Below, piece after piece: positions 32,479-41,272 of a stretch of 64,000 nt of DNA. How positions within the stretch are numbered: the stretch's first letter is position 1; every line of letters begins with the position of its first letter. Position numbers and translations under genes: made by a program. This DNA comes from Paenibacillus psychroresistens (GTDB lineage Bacteria; Bacillota; Bacilli; Paenibacillales; NBRC-103111). Below the pieces are notes generated by a model. That model saw only the letters and a program-made list of their open reading frames with translations, had not been told where the DNA came from and did not search any database. Location of the stretch: NCBI RefSeq assembly GCF_009728935.1, contig NZ_CP034235.1, positions 4,440,001 to 4,504,000 of the forward strand. Reading direction: 5' to 3'.

Positions 32479-33792
32479 CTATTTTTTCAAGCTATCCCAT
32501 GTACTTTGGAAATCTGCCAGCAATTGATCCTTGGTCTTCTTCTTAGCCACATACGCCTGCATGGAATCACCAAATTTCTTACTTGATGCTTCCCCTCCAG
32601 GGAACTTGAACCAATTCCAAGTAAGGACTTTACCATCCTTGGCGTATTTAATAATATCAGCCGCTAACGGCCCTAACACTTTTTCATCTGCATTTATTGT
32701 CGTGAACGCTGGAATGAATTTAAATTCATCTGTAATGAATTTTTTGCCGACATCTGTGCTAACCATCCAATTTAAGAAGCTCTTAGCTTCATCTTTAACG
32801 GCAGAGCTTTTATTAATAACCCAGTTATTAGGAACACCTACAGGCAATTTATCATTGGCAGCTGCATCGTCATTGATTGGCATTGGCAGAAAGCCAACAT
32901 TGATGCCTGGATTGGTTTTCGTGAGATCAAGCTGAGTCCAATTCCCTTGCTGGGTCATGGCCGCTTTGCCAAGTGCAAAATCCGTCACTTCCGTCTTATA
33001 ATCGGTTTGGAGCGGGTTTTTATTGCCGTATTTTAAAGTTAAATCAAACAGCTTCACCCAATCATTAAATATGGCATTACCTGGTATCTTGCCCGTCCCC
33101 TTATTTAAAGTGTCAATAAACGCATTGGGATCTGGCTGCTGTGCGAAAGGAATGTTTACAAAGTGATTTCCCAATACCCACCATTCGCCATATCCATTCT
33201 CAAAAGGTGTGACTCCTGCCGCTTGCAATTTTTTGGCTGCATCCTCCAATTGAGTTAGAGTTTTAGGTGGGGCTGTAATACCTGCCTTTATAAACAAGTC
33301 TTTGTTGTAAATAAAGCCATAGCCCTCGAGATTAAGCGGCTGTCCATAGAGCTTGCCATCTTTAGTCATTGGTTCATTAGCGCCCTTAACTAAATCCTTG
33401 ACCCAAGGCTGGTCTGATAAATCCTCAAGCTGATCCAACCAAAGCTCTAAATCCGAGTATCCGCCATTGTTAAAAATATCCGGCTTATCACCAGAATTGA
33501 ATTTCGCTTTTAGTGCCGCACCATAATCTGCACCGCCACCAACGGTTTCAATTTGAATCTTGACGCCTGGATTTTCTTTCTCATATTCCGCAATCATTCT
33601 ACCTAACGGTTCGGCAATTTCAACTTTAAACTGAAATATTTTGATCGTTACATTCTTCGTCCCAGCAGGACTGCTTGAAGCACCTGCAGCTCCAGACGCT
33701 GATGGAACTACCTCTTCATCCTTTTTACCACAACCTACAGCTGTCATCGCAAGTAATACAAAGATCAAACATAATATCGTTATTTTTTTCAT
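32479..33792 (-). CDS. Sugar ABC transporter substrate-binding lipoprotein
   Basis: A 437-aa CUT1-type binding protein. Lipoprotein signal MKKITILCLIFVLLAMTAVG-C with a Cys at residue 21, then a low-complexity SASGAAGASSSPAG linker and a type I periplasmic-binding fold: NVTIKIFQFKVEIAEPLGRM at the start, ADYGAALKAKFNSGDKPDIFN in the first lobe. The substrate is probably an oligosaccharide or glycoside but cannot be told from sequence. Transcribed last of the three transport genes; no ATPase is encoded here, so a shared MsmX-type ATPase is expected. Confidence 0.88.
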   Translation of the reverse strand: MKKITILCLIFVLLAMTAVGCGKKDEEVVPSASGAAGASSSPAGTKNVTIKIFQFKVEIAEPLGRMIAEYEKENPGVKIQIETVGGGADYGAALKAKFNSGDKPDIFNNGGYSDLELWLDQLEDLSDQPWVKDLVKGANEPMTKDGKLYGQPLNLEGYGFIYNKDLFIKAGITAPPKTLTQLEDAAKKLQAAGVTPFENGYGEWWVLGNHFVNIPFAQQPDPNAFIDTLNKGTGKIPGNAIFNDWVKLFDLTLKYGNKNPLQTDYKTEVTDFALGKAAMTQQGNWTQLDLTKTNPGINVGFLPMPINDDAAANDKLPVGVPNNWVINKSSAVKDEAKSFLNWMVSTDVGKKFITDEFKFIPAFTTINADEKVLGPLAADIIKYAKDGKVLTWNWFKFPGGEASSKKFGDSMQAYVAKKKTKDQLLADFQSTWDSLKK

Positions 33793-33887
33793 TTCTTGAT
33801 AACCTCCCGGTATATGTGTGGAATTGCTATTTTGCCAGGATAAACGACTCCGCCTTCTTTCTGAAAGAAAACAGTGCGTTTGTCCGG

Positions 33888-33931
33888 AATTCTAAGATCA
33901 GCAGCAAAAAAACTTCTACTTTCTTAGAATT
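33888..33931. promoter_or_regulatory. Inverted repeat between permease and binding-protein genes
   Basis: AATTCTAAGA (33888-33897) and TCTTAGAATT (33922-33931) pair perfectly around a 24-base loop holding a seven-A tract (T tract in the transcript). Such structures often protect the mRNA or attenuate transcription so that subunits are made in unequal amounts. Confidence 0.5.
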
Positions 33932-33964
33932 TAGAAAAGCTCTCGCTTTTACAACACAGTTGGA

Positions 33965-34801
33965 CTAGCCTTTAACAGAACCAGCAGTAATGCCCTCAAT
34001 AATATGGCGTTGTAAGGCTAAGAAGAAGATGATGATCGGAGTGACTCCCAATACCAATGCAGCAAGCGCTAAATCCCATTGCTTTGTATATTGCCCAAAA
34101 AAAGAAAATGTAGATAATGGAATCGTTCGCAGCTTCGGATTGTTGAGGATTAAGCTTGGCAATAAGAAGTCATTCCAGATCCACAAGCTATTAAGGATAA
34201 GTACTGTGATGCTCATCGGCTTCAATAACGGAAACACAATACGGACAAAAACTCCGTATGGGTTGGCTCCATCTACGACTGCAGATTCCTCTATTTCTCG
34301 AGGTATTGACTTCACAAATCCGTGATAAAGAAAAACATTCAACATGACTCCAAAGCCTAGATAACAAACAACTAAACCATAAATGCTATTCATTAAATGA
34401 GCCTTATCTGCTACTCGTACCAATGGAATCATAATAGACTGAAACGGGATAACCATCGCAGCTACAAAAGCAGCGAACAAAGCCAAATTGAAACGAGTTG
34501 GCATTCGTACCATGCGATAAGAAGCCATTGAACTGATCAAAATCAATCCAATATTACTAAATACGGTGATCATCAAGGAGTTAAGAAAAGCTTTGGGAAA
34601 TTTCATAATCGTCCAGACCTGCTTATAGTTGTCAAAATATAGCTTGTGCGGCAAATTAGAAGCATTTAATAATATCTCAGAGAAGCTTTTTAGCGAATTG
34701 ACGATTACAAAATAAAACGGAACCAAGAACAAAAGCGCAAGGATGATTCCTAAAACTTCAAGCAAAAATATTTCAAGGGTGTAACGCTTTGTAGAATCCA
34801 T
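33965..34801 (-). CDS. Sugar ABC transporter permease (MalG type)
   Basis: A 278-aa membrane permease with six helices. Hydrophobic segments at about residues 11-30, 70-90, 105-125, 138-158, 185-205 and 240-265. The EAA loop that touches the ATPase is EIEESAVVDGANPYGVFVRIVFPLLKP near residue 170. Its start overlaps the stop of the MalF-type gene by one base, so the two permeases are coupled. Ends FMLALQRHIIEGITAGSVKG-like. Confidence 0.9.
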   Translation of the reverse strand: MDSTKRYTLEIFLLEVLGIILALLFLVPFYFVIVNSLKSFSEILLNASNLPHKLYFDNYKQVWTIMKFPKAFLNSLMITVFSNIGLILISSMASYRMVRMPTRFNLALFAAFVAAMVIPFQSIMIPLVRVADKAHLMNSIYGLVVCYLGFGVMLNVFLYHGFVKSIPREIEESAVVDGANPYGVFVRIVFPLLKPMSITVLILNSLWIWNDFLLPSLILNNPKLRTIPLSTFSFFGQYTKQWDLALAALVLGVTPIIIFFLALQRHIIEGITAGSVKG

Positions 34802-35682
34802 TAAACCTCCACCTCTTTTTTCTTCGTGTACGCCACTTGAATGACTGTAATCAGCGCAACAATGACAAAGAAAATCAGTGCTTTAGCCGTTCCTAACCCA
34901 TAGCGGTTGTTACGAAAAGCTTCTTGGTAAATGTTTAACGCAATCGACTCTGTAGAATTATAGGGTCCTCCTTTTGTAAGGGAGAGCACGATATCAAATA
35001 TTTTGAATGCCCATGAAATGCTTAAAAAGAAACAAACCGTCACCGAGGGCATTATCAACGGGAGCTTTATGCTGCGAAACAGCTGCCAACGGCTAGCTCC
35101 ATCAATTCGAGCAGCTTCCAATAGATCACTTGGCACATTAGCGAAGCCAGCAATATAAATAATCATTAAATAGCCCGCTCCCTGCCAAACACTTACAATT
35201 ATAATTCCCCAAAAACCGGTTGCCGCATCCCCTAGCCACGGTAATTGAAAAAAACCAATGTGCGTGATCTCTCCAATAGAGGCAAAGCCTTTTATAAAAA
35301 TAAATTGCCAGATAAAACCTAGCAGCAAGCCTCCAATAACATTGGGCATGAAAAATATTGTACGTTGGATATTTTTAGTTTTGAGTGGTTGAGTAAGCAT
35401 AAGCGCAAGCAGCAAACCAACTGCATTCGTCAGCACAACCTGTACCAAGGCCAAACGAAATGTAAAATAGAAGTCATCTCGAAATAACGTATCATGAAAT
35501 AAGATTTGCTTGTAATTGTCTAGGCCTACCCACTTAACGGCTGTTGATATCCCATTCCACTCTGTAAAGGAATAGTAAACACTCATAACCAACGGGATTA
35601 CAATGATAACTATAAACACAAGCAATGCTGGCCCGACAAAGACGGTTTGCTGCAGCCATTGTCCTAATCTTCTCCTAGTCAT
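34801..35682 (-). CDS. Sugar ABC transporter permease (MalF type)
   Basis: About 293 aa from MTRRRLGQWLQQ; GGGGTGAGTGC precedes 35682. Six membrane helices including LLVFIVIIVIPLVMSVYYSF (about 17-36). EAA loop: SDLLEAARIDGASRWQLFRSIKLPLIMP near 190. It forms a heterodimer with the next gene product. First gene of the transport operon, 120 bases after the methyltransferase terminator. Confidence 0.9.
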   Translation of the reverse strand: MTRRRLGQWLQQTVFVGPALLVFIVIIVIPLVMSVYYSFTEWNGISTAVKWVGLDNYKQILFHDTLFRDDFYFTFRLALVQVVLTNAVGLLLALMLTQPLKTKNIQRTIFFMPNVIGGLLLGFIWQFIFIKGFASIGEITHIGFFQLPWLGDAATGFWGIIIVSVWQGAGYLMIIYIAGFANVPSDLLEAARIDGASRWQLFRSIKLPLIMPSVTVCFFLSISWAFKIFDIVLSLTKGGPYNSTESIALNIYQEAFRNNRYGLGTAKALIFFVIVALITVIQVAYTKKKEVEV

Positions 35683-35772
35683 ATGCACTCACCCCTAAAT
35701 TTGTTTAATGCACTGTTTATAATGATGTGCGTTTATCCGAATTCTTAACCATTTTTAAATAATTAAACATGC

Positions 35773-35816
35773 AAAAAAAGGGTATCAAACCATGAGAAAT
35801 TGGTTTGATACCCTTT
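35773..35816 (-). terminator. Terminator of the TlyA-type methyltransferase gene
   Basis: Perfect 16-bp stem AAAGGGTATCAAACCA / TGGTTTGATACCCTTT with loop of eight, followed by T7 on the minus strand. It separates the isoprenoid cluster from the ABC transporter. Confidence 0.85.
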
Positions 35817-35833
35817 GTATGAGTGGAGATAAA

Positions 35834-36706
35834 TTAGAACTTACTTGCTACTTTAAAGGTTGATGTAGCTTCAAGCACGGTGTCATCGATTTTCTTATGC
35901 CAATGAGGCTCCAAAGTCGGTATCACACTTTCAGCTTCATCATCTAAGCCTTCTACACTCTTGTCTAAAGTCCAATAAGCGAGAAATTCTATATTGCCTT
36001 CGCCGCCAGTAATTGGCGAAAAAGTGAGCCCTTTTAACTGAAATCCTTGTTTTGCTGCGAACTCCAAGACCGTATTCAGCACTTCACGGTGCACGGCTGA
36101 ATCACGGACAACGCCGGATTTGCCAACTTTATCCCGTCCAGCTTCGAACTGGGGTTTGATCAAGGCAATGATCTTGCTGCCTGAGGCCAATAAATGCTTC
36201 AACGGCGGCAGCATCAACCTAAGTGAGATAAACGAAACGTCAATAGTTGCAAAATTGGCTTCATTACCTTCGGGTAAGTCAGTTGGCTGCAAATAACGGA
36301 AATTCGTTCGTTCCATCACATGAACACGTGAATCGCTGCGCAGGGACCAATCCAATTGATTATACCCAACATCAATAGCGATTACGTGCGCGGCTCCATT
36401 CTGCAAGGCACAATCCGTAAAACCACCGGTTGAAGCGCCAATATCCAACATAATAACATCCTGCACAGAGATTGCAAAAAACCGCAATGCTTTCTCCAGC
36501 TTTAATCCCCCACGGCTAACGTATGGATGAATGGCACCTTTTACGGTTATTTTCACTTCACGGGATAGCTTGGTCCCTGGCTTTTCAATACGCTCTTCGT
36601 CGGCAAATACAAGTCCTGCCATCAAAGAGGCTTTAGCTTTTTCACGACTTTCAAAAAATCCTTGTTCTACTAAAAGGATATCAATGCGTTCTTTCGTCGA
36701 TGACAT
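35834..36706 (-). CDS. TlyA-type rRNA methyltransferase / hemolysin A family (YqxC)
   Basis: A 290-aa protein. N-terminal S4 RNA-binding domain (RIDILLVEQGFFESREKAKA..., residues 6-60), then a FtsJ-like methyltransferase with the SAM motif MLDIGASTGGFTDCALQNGA near residue 95, DVGYNQLDWSLR and the catalytic K-D-K-E positions around FATIDVSFISLR and IALIKPQFEAGRDKVGK. Such enzymes 2'-O-methylate rRNA. Placed between dxs and argR/recN in many Bacillota. Confidence 0.92.
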   Translation of the reverse strand: MSSTKERIDILLVEQGFFESREKAKASLMAGLVFADEERIEKPGTKLSREVKITVKGAIHPYVSRGGLKLEKALRFFAISVQDVIMLDIGASTGGFTDCALQNGAAHVIAIDVGYNQLDWSLRSDSRVHVMERTNFRYLQPTDLPEGNEANFATIDVSFISLRLMLPPLKHLLASGSKIIALIKPQFEAGRDKVGKSGVVRDSAVHREVLNTVLEFAAKQGFQLKGLTFSPITGGEGNIEFLAYWTLDKSVEGLDDEAESVIPTLEPHWHKKIDDTVLEATSTFKVASKF

Positions 36707-36715
36707 AGCGGCTCC

Positions 36716-38605
36716 TCACATTAAAGCGCGCTGTCTTTTACGCGGCATCATCAATTTTACTTGTTGAATCAGGTTTTCGACAGTTAGATCTACCTCAGCA
36801 CGCTGTTCTTTAATACTGCCGTGCTCTACATAATAATCAGGGATTCCTAAACATTTAACCTGCATCCCGTAAATATCTTTACTTGCATAGAATTCTAGAA
36901 CTGCACTGCCAAAGCCGCCTTGCAAAGCAGCTTCCTCCATAGTAATAATATGGGTCTGTTCCTTGGATAACTTCAAGAGCATATTCTCATCTAACGGTTT
37001 AATGAAACGTGCATTGATTACTTGAAGCTTAATTCCTTGAGCTTCAAGTGTCAAAGCGGCTTCTTCCGCTATCTGCACCATCGGTCCAACTGCAAGCACG
37101 GTGATTCCTTCACCTTCACGTACAACCTCCCAGGTTCCAATGGGAATGGCTTGCATGACTTTATCTTGGACAACGCCTGTTCCGTTGATTCTAGGGTACC
37201 GTACAGCAATAGGGCCCTGCTCATAGTCCAAAGCAGTCTTCAGCATATGGCGCAGCTCATTCTCGTCCTTAGGCATCATTAATACCATGTTTGGAATATG
37301 GCGCAAGAAAGCAATATCATAGATCCCTTGATGAGTCTCTCCGTCTGGTCCAACAAAACCTGCACGGTCAATCGCAAACACAACATTTAAATTTTGACGG
37401 CATATATCATGAACCACCTGATCATAAGCTCGTTGCAAAAAGGTCGAATATACAGCAAATATAGGCTTCATGCCTTCTGATGCCAATGCTGCGCACATTG
37501 TGGCTGCATGCTGTTCAGCAATTCCTACATCAATCATCCGTTTAGGGAATCGTTGCCCGAATTTAATTAAACCAGAGCCGCTAGGCATAGCAGGTGTGAC
37601 CGCGATGATTCGCTCGTCGTTCTCAGCAAGCTCAATAATTGCTTGTCCAAAAACGTCCGTATACATCGGATGCCCTGCTGACTTAACCACTTCACCTGAT
37701 TCCATCTTGTAAGTGCCTAAGCCATGCCAGATCATTGAGTTCTCTTCAGCGTGTGAATAACCTTTGCCCTTAAGTGTCACAACATGAACCATAACAGGAC
37801 CACTGGCTTTCTCAGCTTGCTTCAAGGTATCAATAAGCTGAGGTAAGTTATGTCCATCAACCGGTCCAAAATAAGTGAAGCCCAGCTCCTCGAATAATAC
37901 ACCAGACACTAATAAATATTTTAAGCTATGTCGAACCCGCTCGGCTGTTTTTGCTAAAGTACCACCAATTGCAGGAATCTTTTTCAGAAGATGATCGAGC
38001 TCTTCCTTGGCTTTCTTATAATGCTTATCTGTACGGATTTTACCTAAATAATTATGTAATGCGCCCACATTAGGGGCAATTGACATTTCATTGTCATTCA
38101 GGATCACCAGCATATTCTTCTTCTCGTGGCCGATATGATTCAAGGCTTCAAAAGCCATACCTCCAGTTAAGGAGCCATCGCCAATAATGGGGATTACTTG
38201 ATGCTGTTCACCTTTAAGATCACGTGCTATTGCCATCCCCATGGCAGCAGAAAGCGATGTACTGCTATGTCCAGCTTCCCATACGTCATGCTCGCTTTCC
38301 GAGCGCTTCTGAAAGCCGCAAAGCCCTTTATACTTGCGCAAAGTATCAAACAAATGCATACGCCCAGTTAACATTTTGTGCACATAGGCTTGGTGCCCCA
38401 CATCGAAGATAAACTTATCCTTAGGACTGTCGAACAAATAATGCAGGGCTAGGGTTAGCTCAACCACACCTAAATTTGGAGCTAAGTGTCCGCCAGTTGC
38501 GGCAAGCTTCTCAATTAGAAATTGTCTGATTTCATTTGCAAGTGTTTCCAAATCGCCTATGGACAAACGTTTCAAATCACTAGGTTGATTAATTGTTTCG
38601 AGCAT
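36716..38605 (-). CDS. dxs: 1-deoxy-D-xylulose-5-phosphate synthase
   Basis: About 629 aa from [11 protein letters not shown]; the frame is open to 38767 but GCGAGGG lies before 38605 and that start gives a normal N-terminus. Thiamine diphosphate motif [18 protein letters not shown]...ILNDNEMSI near residue 150, the catalytic Glu in [17 protein letters not shown] near 370, and transketolase C-domain with [17 protein letters not shown]. It makes DXP from pyruvate and glyceraldehyde-3-phosphate, the first step of the MEP isoprenoid path. Overlaps the oapA stop by 17 bases, so it is coupled to it. Confidence 0.97.
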   Translation of the reverse strand: MLETINQPSDLKRLSIGDLETLANEIRQFLIEKLAATGGHLAPNLGVVELTLALHYLFDSPKDKFIFDVGHQAYVHKMLTGRMHLFDTLRKYKGLCGFQKRSESEHDVWEAGHSSTSLSAAMGMAIARDLKGEQHQVIPIIGDGSLTGGMAFEALNHIGHEKKNMLVILNDNEMSIAPNVGALHNYLGKIRTDKHYKKAKEELDHLLKKIPAIGGTLAKTAERVRHSLKYLLVSGVLFEELGFTYFGPVDGHNLPQLIDTLKQAEKASGPVMVHVVTLKGKGYSHAEENSMIWHGLGTYKMESGEVVKSAGHPMYTDVFGQAIIELAENDERIIAVTPAMPSGSGLIKFGQRFPKRMIDVGIAEQHAATMCAALASEGMKPIFAVYSTFLQRAYDQVVHDICRQNLNVVFAIDRAGFVGPDGETHQGIYDIAFLRHIPNMVLMMPKDENELRHMLKTALDYEQGPIAVRYPRINGTGVVQDKVMQAIPIGTWEVVREGEGITVLAVGPMVQIAEEAALTLEAQGIKLQVINARFIKPLDENMLLKLSKEQTHIITMEEAALQGGFGSAVLEFYASKDIYGMQVKCLGIPDYYVEHGSIKEQRAEVDLTVENLIQQVKLMMPRKRQRALM

Positions 38606-39215
38606 GATTTTTCCCTCGCTTTCCATTGGACGATTTAGTTTTACGTTTAGGCCCGAAAATGCGAATTCGAAACCGTTTCTCAAGCTGATAAAAAATTTGG
38701 CCAATAAAAAGCACGATCGAAGTGGAGTAATGAATCGCAAATGATTTTCCCATTGCCTTACCACCAACGGTTAACGCTGAAACAATCGCTGTAAAAATAA
38801 CGGTGACTGCTGTTCGCATAAAATCATCGCCATCACCATAGGTGTTTAATAATTTAATCACTACTATAGTTACCGCCGCTCCACTAATAACACTAGTGAT
38901 ATCGCCAATAACATCATTGCAAAAGTTAGAAAAACGATCTGCATTTCGAACTATATAGATGGCTTGTCGGGAGCCGCTCACCTTCTCCGAAGCCATCCCA
39001 TGGAAGGGGGCTTCATTGGCTGATGCTGCCGCCAAACCCAAAATATCGAACACGACACCAATAAAAATCAAAATGATCACAATCAGCATGCCAATGCCCC
39101 AGCTAACTCCATCCAAAAGGCTAGACGAAGCTACCGTGAAGATGCATGCCATAACGAAAGTGACCATAGATATTAATACGCTCCAACGCATGGAGCTCTT
39201 AATTGAAAATTTCAT
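38589..39215 (-). CDS. oapA: OLE-associated protein OapA
   Basis: About 208 aa from [25 protein letters not shown] lies upstream of 39215, and the longer frame is rejected. Four hydrophobic helices (about residues 11-30, 35-60, 105-125 and 140-165) and a basic C-terminus ([20 protein letters not shown]) suited to RNA binding. OapA is the integral membrane protein that binds OLE RNA and anchors it to the membrane. Identification rests on membrane layout, basic tail and gene order ispA-OLE-oapA-dxs, which is the classic OLE context. Confidence 0.8.
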   Translation of the reverse strand: MKFSIKSSMRWSVLISMVTFVMACIFTVASSSLLDGVSWGIGMLIVIILIFIGVVFDILGLAAASANEAPFHGMASEKVSGSRQAIYIVRNADRFSNFCNDVIGDITSVISGAAVTIVVIKLLNTYGDGDDFMRTAVTVIFTAIVSALTVGGKAMGKSFAIHYSTSIVLFIGQIFYQLEKRFRIRIFGPKRKTKSSNGKRGKNHARNN

Positions 39216-39239
39216 GGAACTTTCTCCTGTTGTAGTGCA

Positions 39240-39914
39240 AGAATAAAAATAGTGAGAGAGTGGCAGCTTTTTGAGTAAACGCTGTGGCTTAGGTCCAGTA
39301 GGTTTTCCCAGACAAGACACCCTAGCGTTGCCGGAAGGGCGGTTTCCCTTTATGCTCGTCTTGATGGCGTTGCCGTTCATCAGACTGGATTACCACTTAG
39401 TCCACACTATAATCCCCAAAAAGCCTCACATTGTAAACAGTCTAGGAGTTTTCCTCGGCAGCCCTTAACCATTCCTTAGCCTCTTTTGCAAACCAGATTT
39501 CATATAGCATCCGCAGCAAGTTCCTTTGGCCTAAGAAACGAGCTCCTACCATCTATAATCCCCTCTGAATTCACTCAAGGCAGGCTACGCTGCACACAAG
39601 TCGTTTTAGCATAACGAATTAATTAAGAATAATGTCATTATACAAGTGAGACCCGCAATTGCAGGTTCATACCCCAAGCCGTAACCGAGCGCACGGTGGC
39701 GCAAAAGCTACGCACTTGGGCCTCCGCGGAGGCAGGGTCAACGCCCACATGCCATTGTGGATCGCCCTACTACCTTAACTCCCAGCATCAGCCCCCAACT
39801 GGGCGTCGAAAGCCAACACAAGGAACTTCATCGATGTGCCCTTTGACGAATTTTTAGACCCGTCCTCAGGAATGGTAGACTGACTAGAATACTGCACCAC
39901 TCACATAATTCACT
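39240..39914 (-). ncRNA. OLE RNA (ornate, large, extremophilic)
   Basis: A gene-free stretch of about 675 bases between ispA and oapA, the known position of OLE RNA in Bacillota. It is GC-richer than its flanks and structured: GCCTCCGCGGAGGC (about 39720) and CCTGC-AATT-GCGGG (about 39655-39668) are visible helices. A sigma-A promoter lies just before (39921-39950). OLE forms large complexes at the membrane with OapA and other proteins and is linked to tolerance of cold, short alcohols and Mg2+ stress in Bacillus halodurans. Identity is from synteny and structure density; ends are approximate. Confidence 0.8.
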
Positions 39915-39920
39915 GAGACC

Positions 39921-39950
39921 ATTATAGCACAGGATATAAAAGATGCTCAA
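39921..39950 (-). promoter_or_regulatory. OLE RNA promoter
   Basis: Minus strand TTGAGC (39950-39945), 18 bases, TATAAT (39926-39921), with start expected near 39914. It gives OLE and oapA a promoter separate from the upstream xse-ispA operon. Confidence 0.7.
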
Positions 39951-39976
39951 TGATAGGTTATGAATATGCTGGTAAC

Positions 39977-40058
39977 GGGCAACAATTAACGATTCCATTC
40001 CAACTGAACGCGAGCCATCTCGCGGATTTCTTTCGAATGGAAAAGTAGCATGTTGCCC
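39977..40058. other. Nested three-helix hairpin between ispA and OLE
   Basis: Three nested perfect helices: 39977-84/40051-58 (GGGCAACA), 39993-40000/40035-42 (TTCCATTC) and 40009-14/40019-24 (CGCGAG) with a four-base loop. No T tract follows on the minus strand, so it is not a standard terminator. Confidence 0.65.
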
Positions 40059-40081
40059 TTTAACAGTATAGTAGTAGTAGT

Positions 40082-40987
40082 CTAGCTGTCTCTGTCCACT
40101 AAATAATCTGCTAATTGCAGCAGCCTCTCCGGATTAATGAAGCCAGCCGCTATTATAGCTGATTTTGCTTCTTCCGTGAGCTGTCTGACTTTTTCTTGTG
40201 AAGGAGCTATTCCCAATAAATAAGGGTAGGTAACCTTTTGTTGTTTTTCATCGCTTTTCACGGGTTTCCCTAGTTTGGACTCATCGCCTATTATATCCAG
40301 AATATCATCTTGTATTTGAAAAGCTAACCCAATTTTGTAGCCAAAATTTTCTAATGCAAGCAGCTGCTGGTCCGTCGCATTAGCCACTCTTCCACCTGCA
40401 CGAAGTGAAAATACAATTATATCCCCCGTTTTATGCCGATGAATATAATCAAGCTCCTCAATTCGAGTAATACCTTGTTCCCCTAAAGTATCGGCAGCTT
40501 GCCCGCCTACCATCCCCATTGCCCCTGCTAATATTGCAAGCTCTTCGATAATTTTCAAAGCTTGCTCTGGTAATATAGGAGCAATTCGTAAAACTTGGGT
40601 CGCTTGGTAAAAGGCTTGGGTCAGTAAAGCATCCCCGGCAAGTATCGCCATAGCTTCTCCAAAAACTTTATGATTGGTTGGTTTTCCTCTGCGAAGATCA
40701 TCATTATCCATTGCTGGCAAATCATCGTGGATAAGTGAATAAGTATGTATCATTTCAATTGCACAAGCTATTGGCATTGCAGCGTCAATCGTACCACCTA
40801 AAGCCTCGGCGGCGGCAATAACCAATATGGGCCGCAATCTCTTGCCGCCTGCCATTAGTGAATATTGCATGGCATCTCGCAATGCACCAGGAATATCCCA
40901 GCTTGCTGGTATTGCTTGGCCAAGCTCTTGCTCCACTTTTGCTGCATGCTCTCTCACGTATTGTGCAATAGTTAATTGGCTTCCCAC
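40082..40987 (-). CDS. ispA: Farnesyl diphosphate synthase (polyprenyl synthetase)
   Basis: A 301-aa prenyltransferase. First aspartate-rich motif is IHDDLPAMDNDDLRRGKPT near residue 87 and the second is LAFQIQDDILDIIGDESKLGKP near 225; the substrate-site residues in SLMAGGKRLRPIL near 45 are also present. It condenses IPP with DMAPP and GPP to FPP for undecaprenol and menaquinone. GTG start after AGGGTGAAG. Follows xseB and precedes OLE, oapA and dxs, so an isoprenoid cluster is formed. Confidence 0.96.
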   Translation of the reverse strand: MGSQLTIAQYVREHAAKVEQELGQAIPASWDIPGALRDAMQYSLMAGGKRLRPILVIAAAEALGGTIDAAMPIACAIEMIHTYSLIHDDLPAMDNDDLRRGKPTNHKVFGEAMAILAGDALLTQAFYQATQVLRIAPILPEQALKIIEELAILAGAMGMVGGQAADTLGEQGITRIEELDYIHRHKTGDIIVFSLRAGGRVANATDQQLLALENFGYKIGLAFQIQDDILDIIGDESKLGKPVKSDEKQQKVTYPYLLGIAPSQEKVRQLTEEAKSAIIAAGFINPERLLQLADYLVDRDS

Positions 40988-41020
40988 TTTACTTCACCCT
41001 TTATTACATACTTAATTTAT

Positions 41021-41272
41021 TTAAGCTTCATCTGCACCGTTGGTAAATGGTTTTTTATTCAAAGCCCCATTCTCTTCAACGAGAATTTCAATTTTACGTT
41101 CAACCTGTTCCAGCTTTTGGCTGCATAAATGGGATAGTTTCATTCCCTCTTGGAATAAATCAATTGCTTTCTCTAAAGGAACATCACCGTTTTCCAATTT
41201 CCCAACAAGCTGTTCCAGCTGATCCATCGCTTCTTCAAAGCTAAGTACCACATCTTCTTTAATCTTGGCCAT
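41021..41272 (-). CDS. xseB: Exodeoxyribonuclease VII small subunit
   Basis: About 83 aa from MAKIKEDVVLSFEEAM; GGAGGAG lies upstream of 41272, so the longer frame is rejected. The family pattern is complete: FEEAMDQLEQLVGKLENGDV, PLEKAIDLFQEGMKL, CSQKLEQVERKIEIL. The small subunit forms a coiled-coil cage that activates XseA. Its start overlaps the xseA stop by 14 bases. An acidic tail with NGADEA completes it. Confidence 0.95.
   Translation of the reverse strand: MAKIKEDVVLSFEEAMDQLEQLVGKLENGDVPLEKAIDLFQEGMKLSHLCSQKLEQVERKIEILVEENGALNKKPFTNGADEA

Noticed and set aside
38606-38767. Extended N-terminus of Dxs
   Set aside because: It overlaps the oapA coding region and is not like known Dxs N-termini; the start at 38605 is normal.
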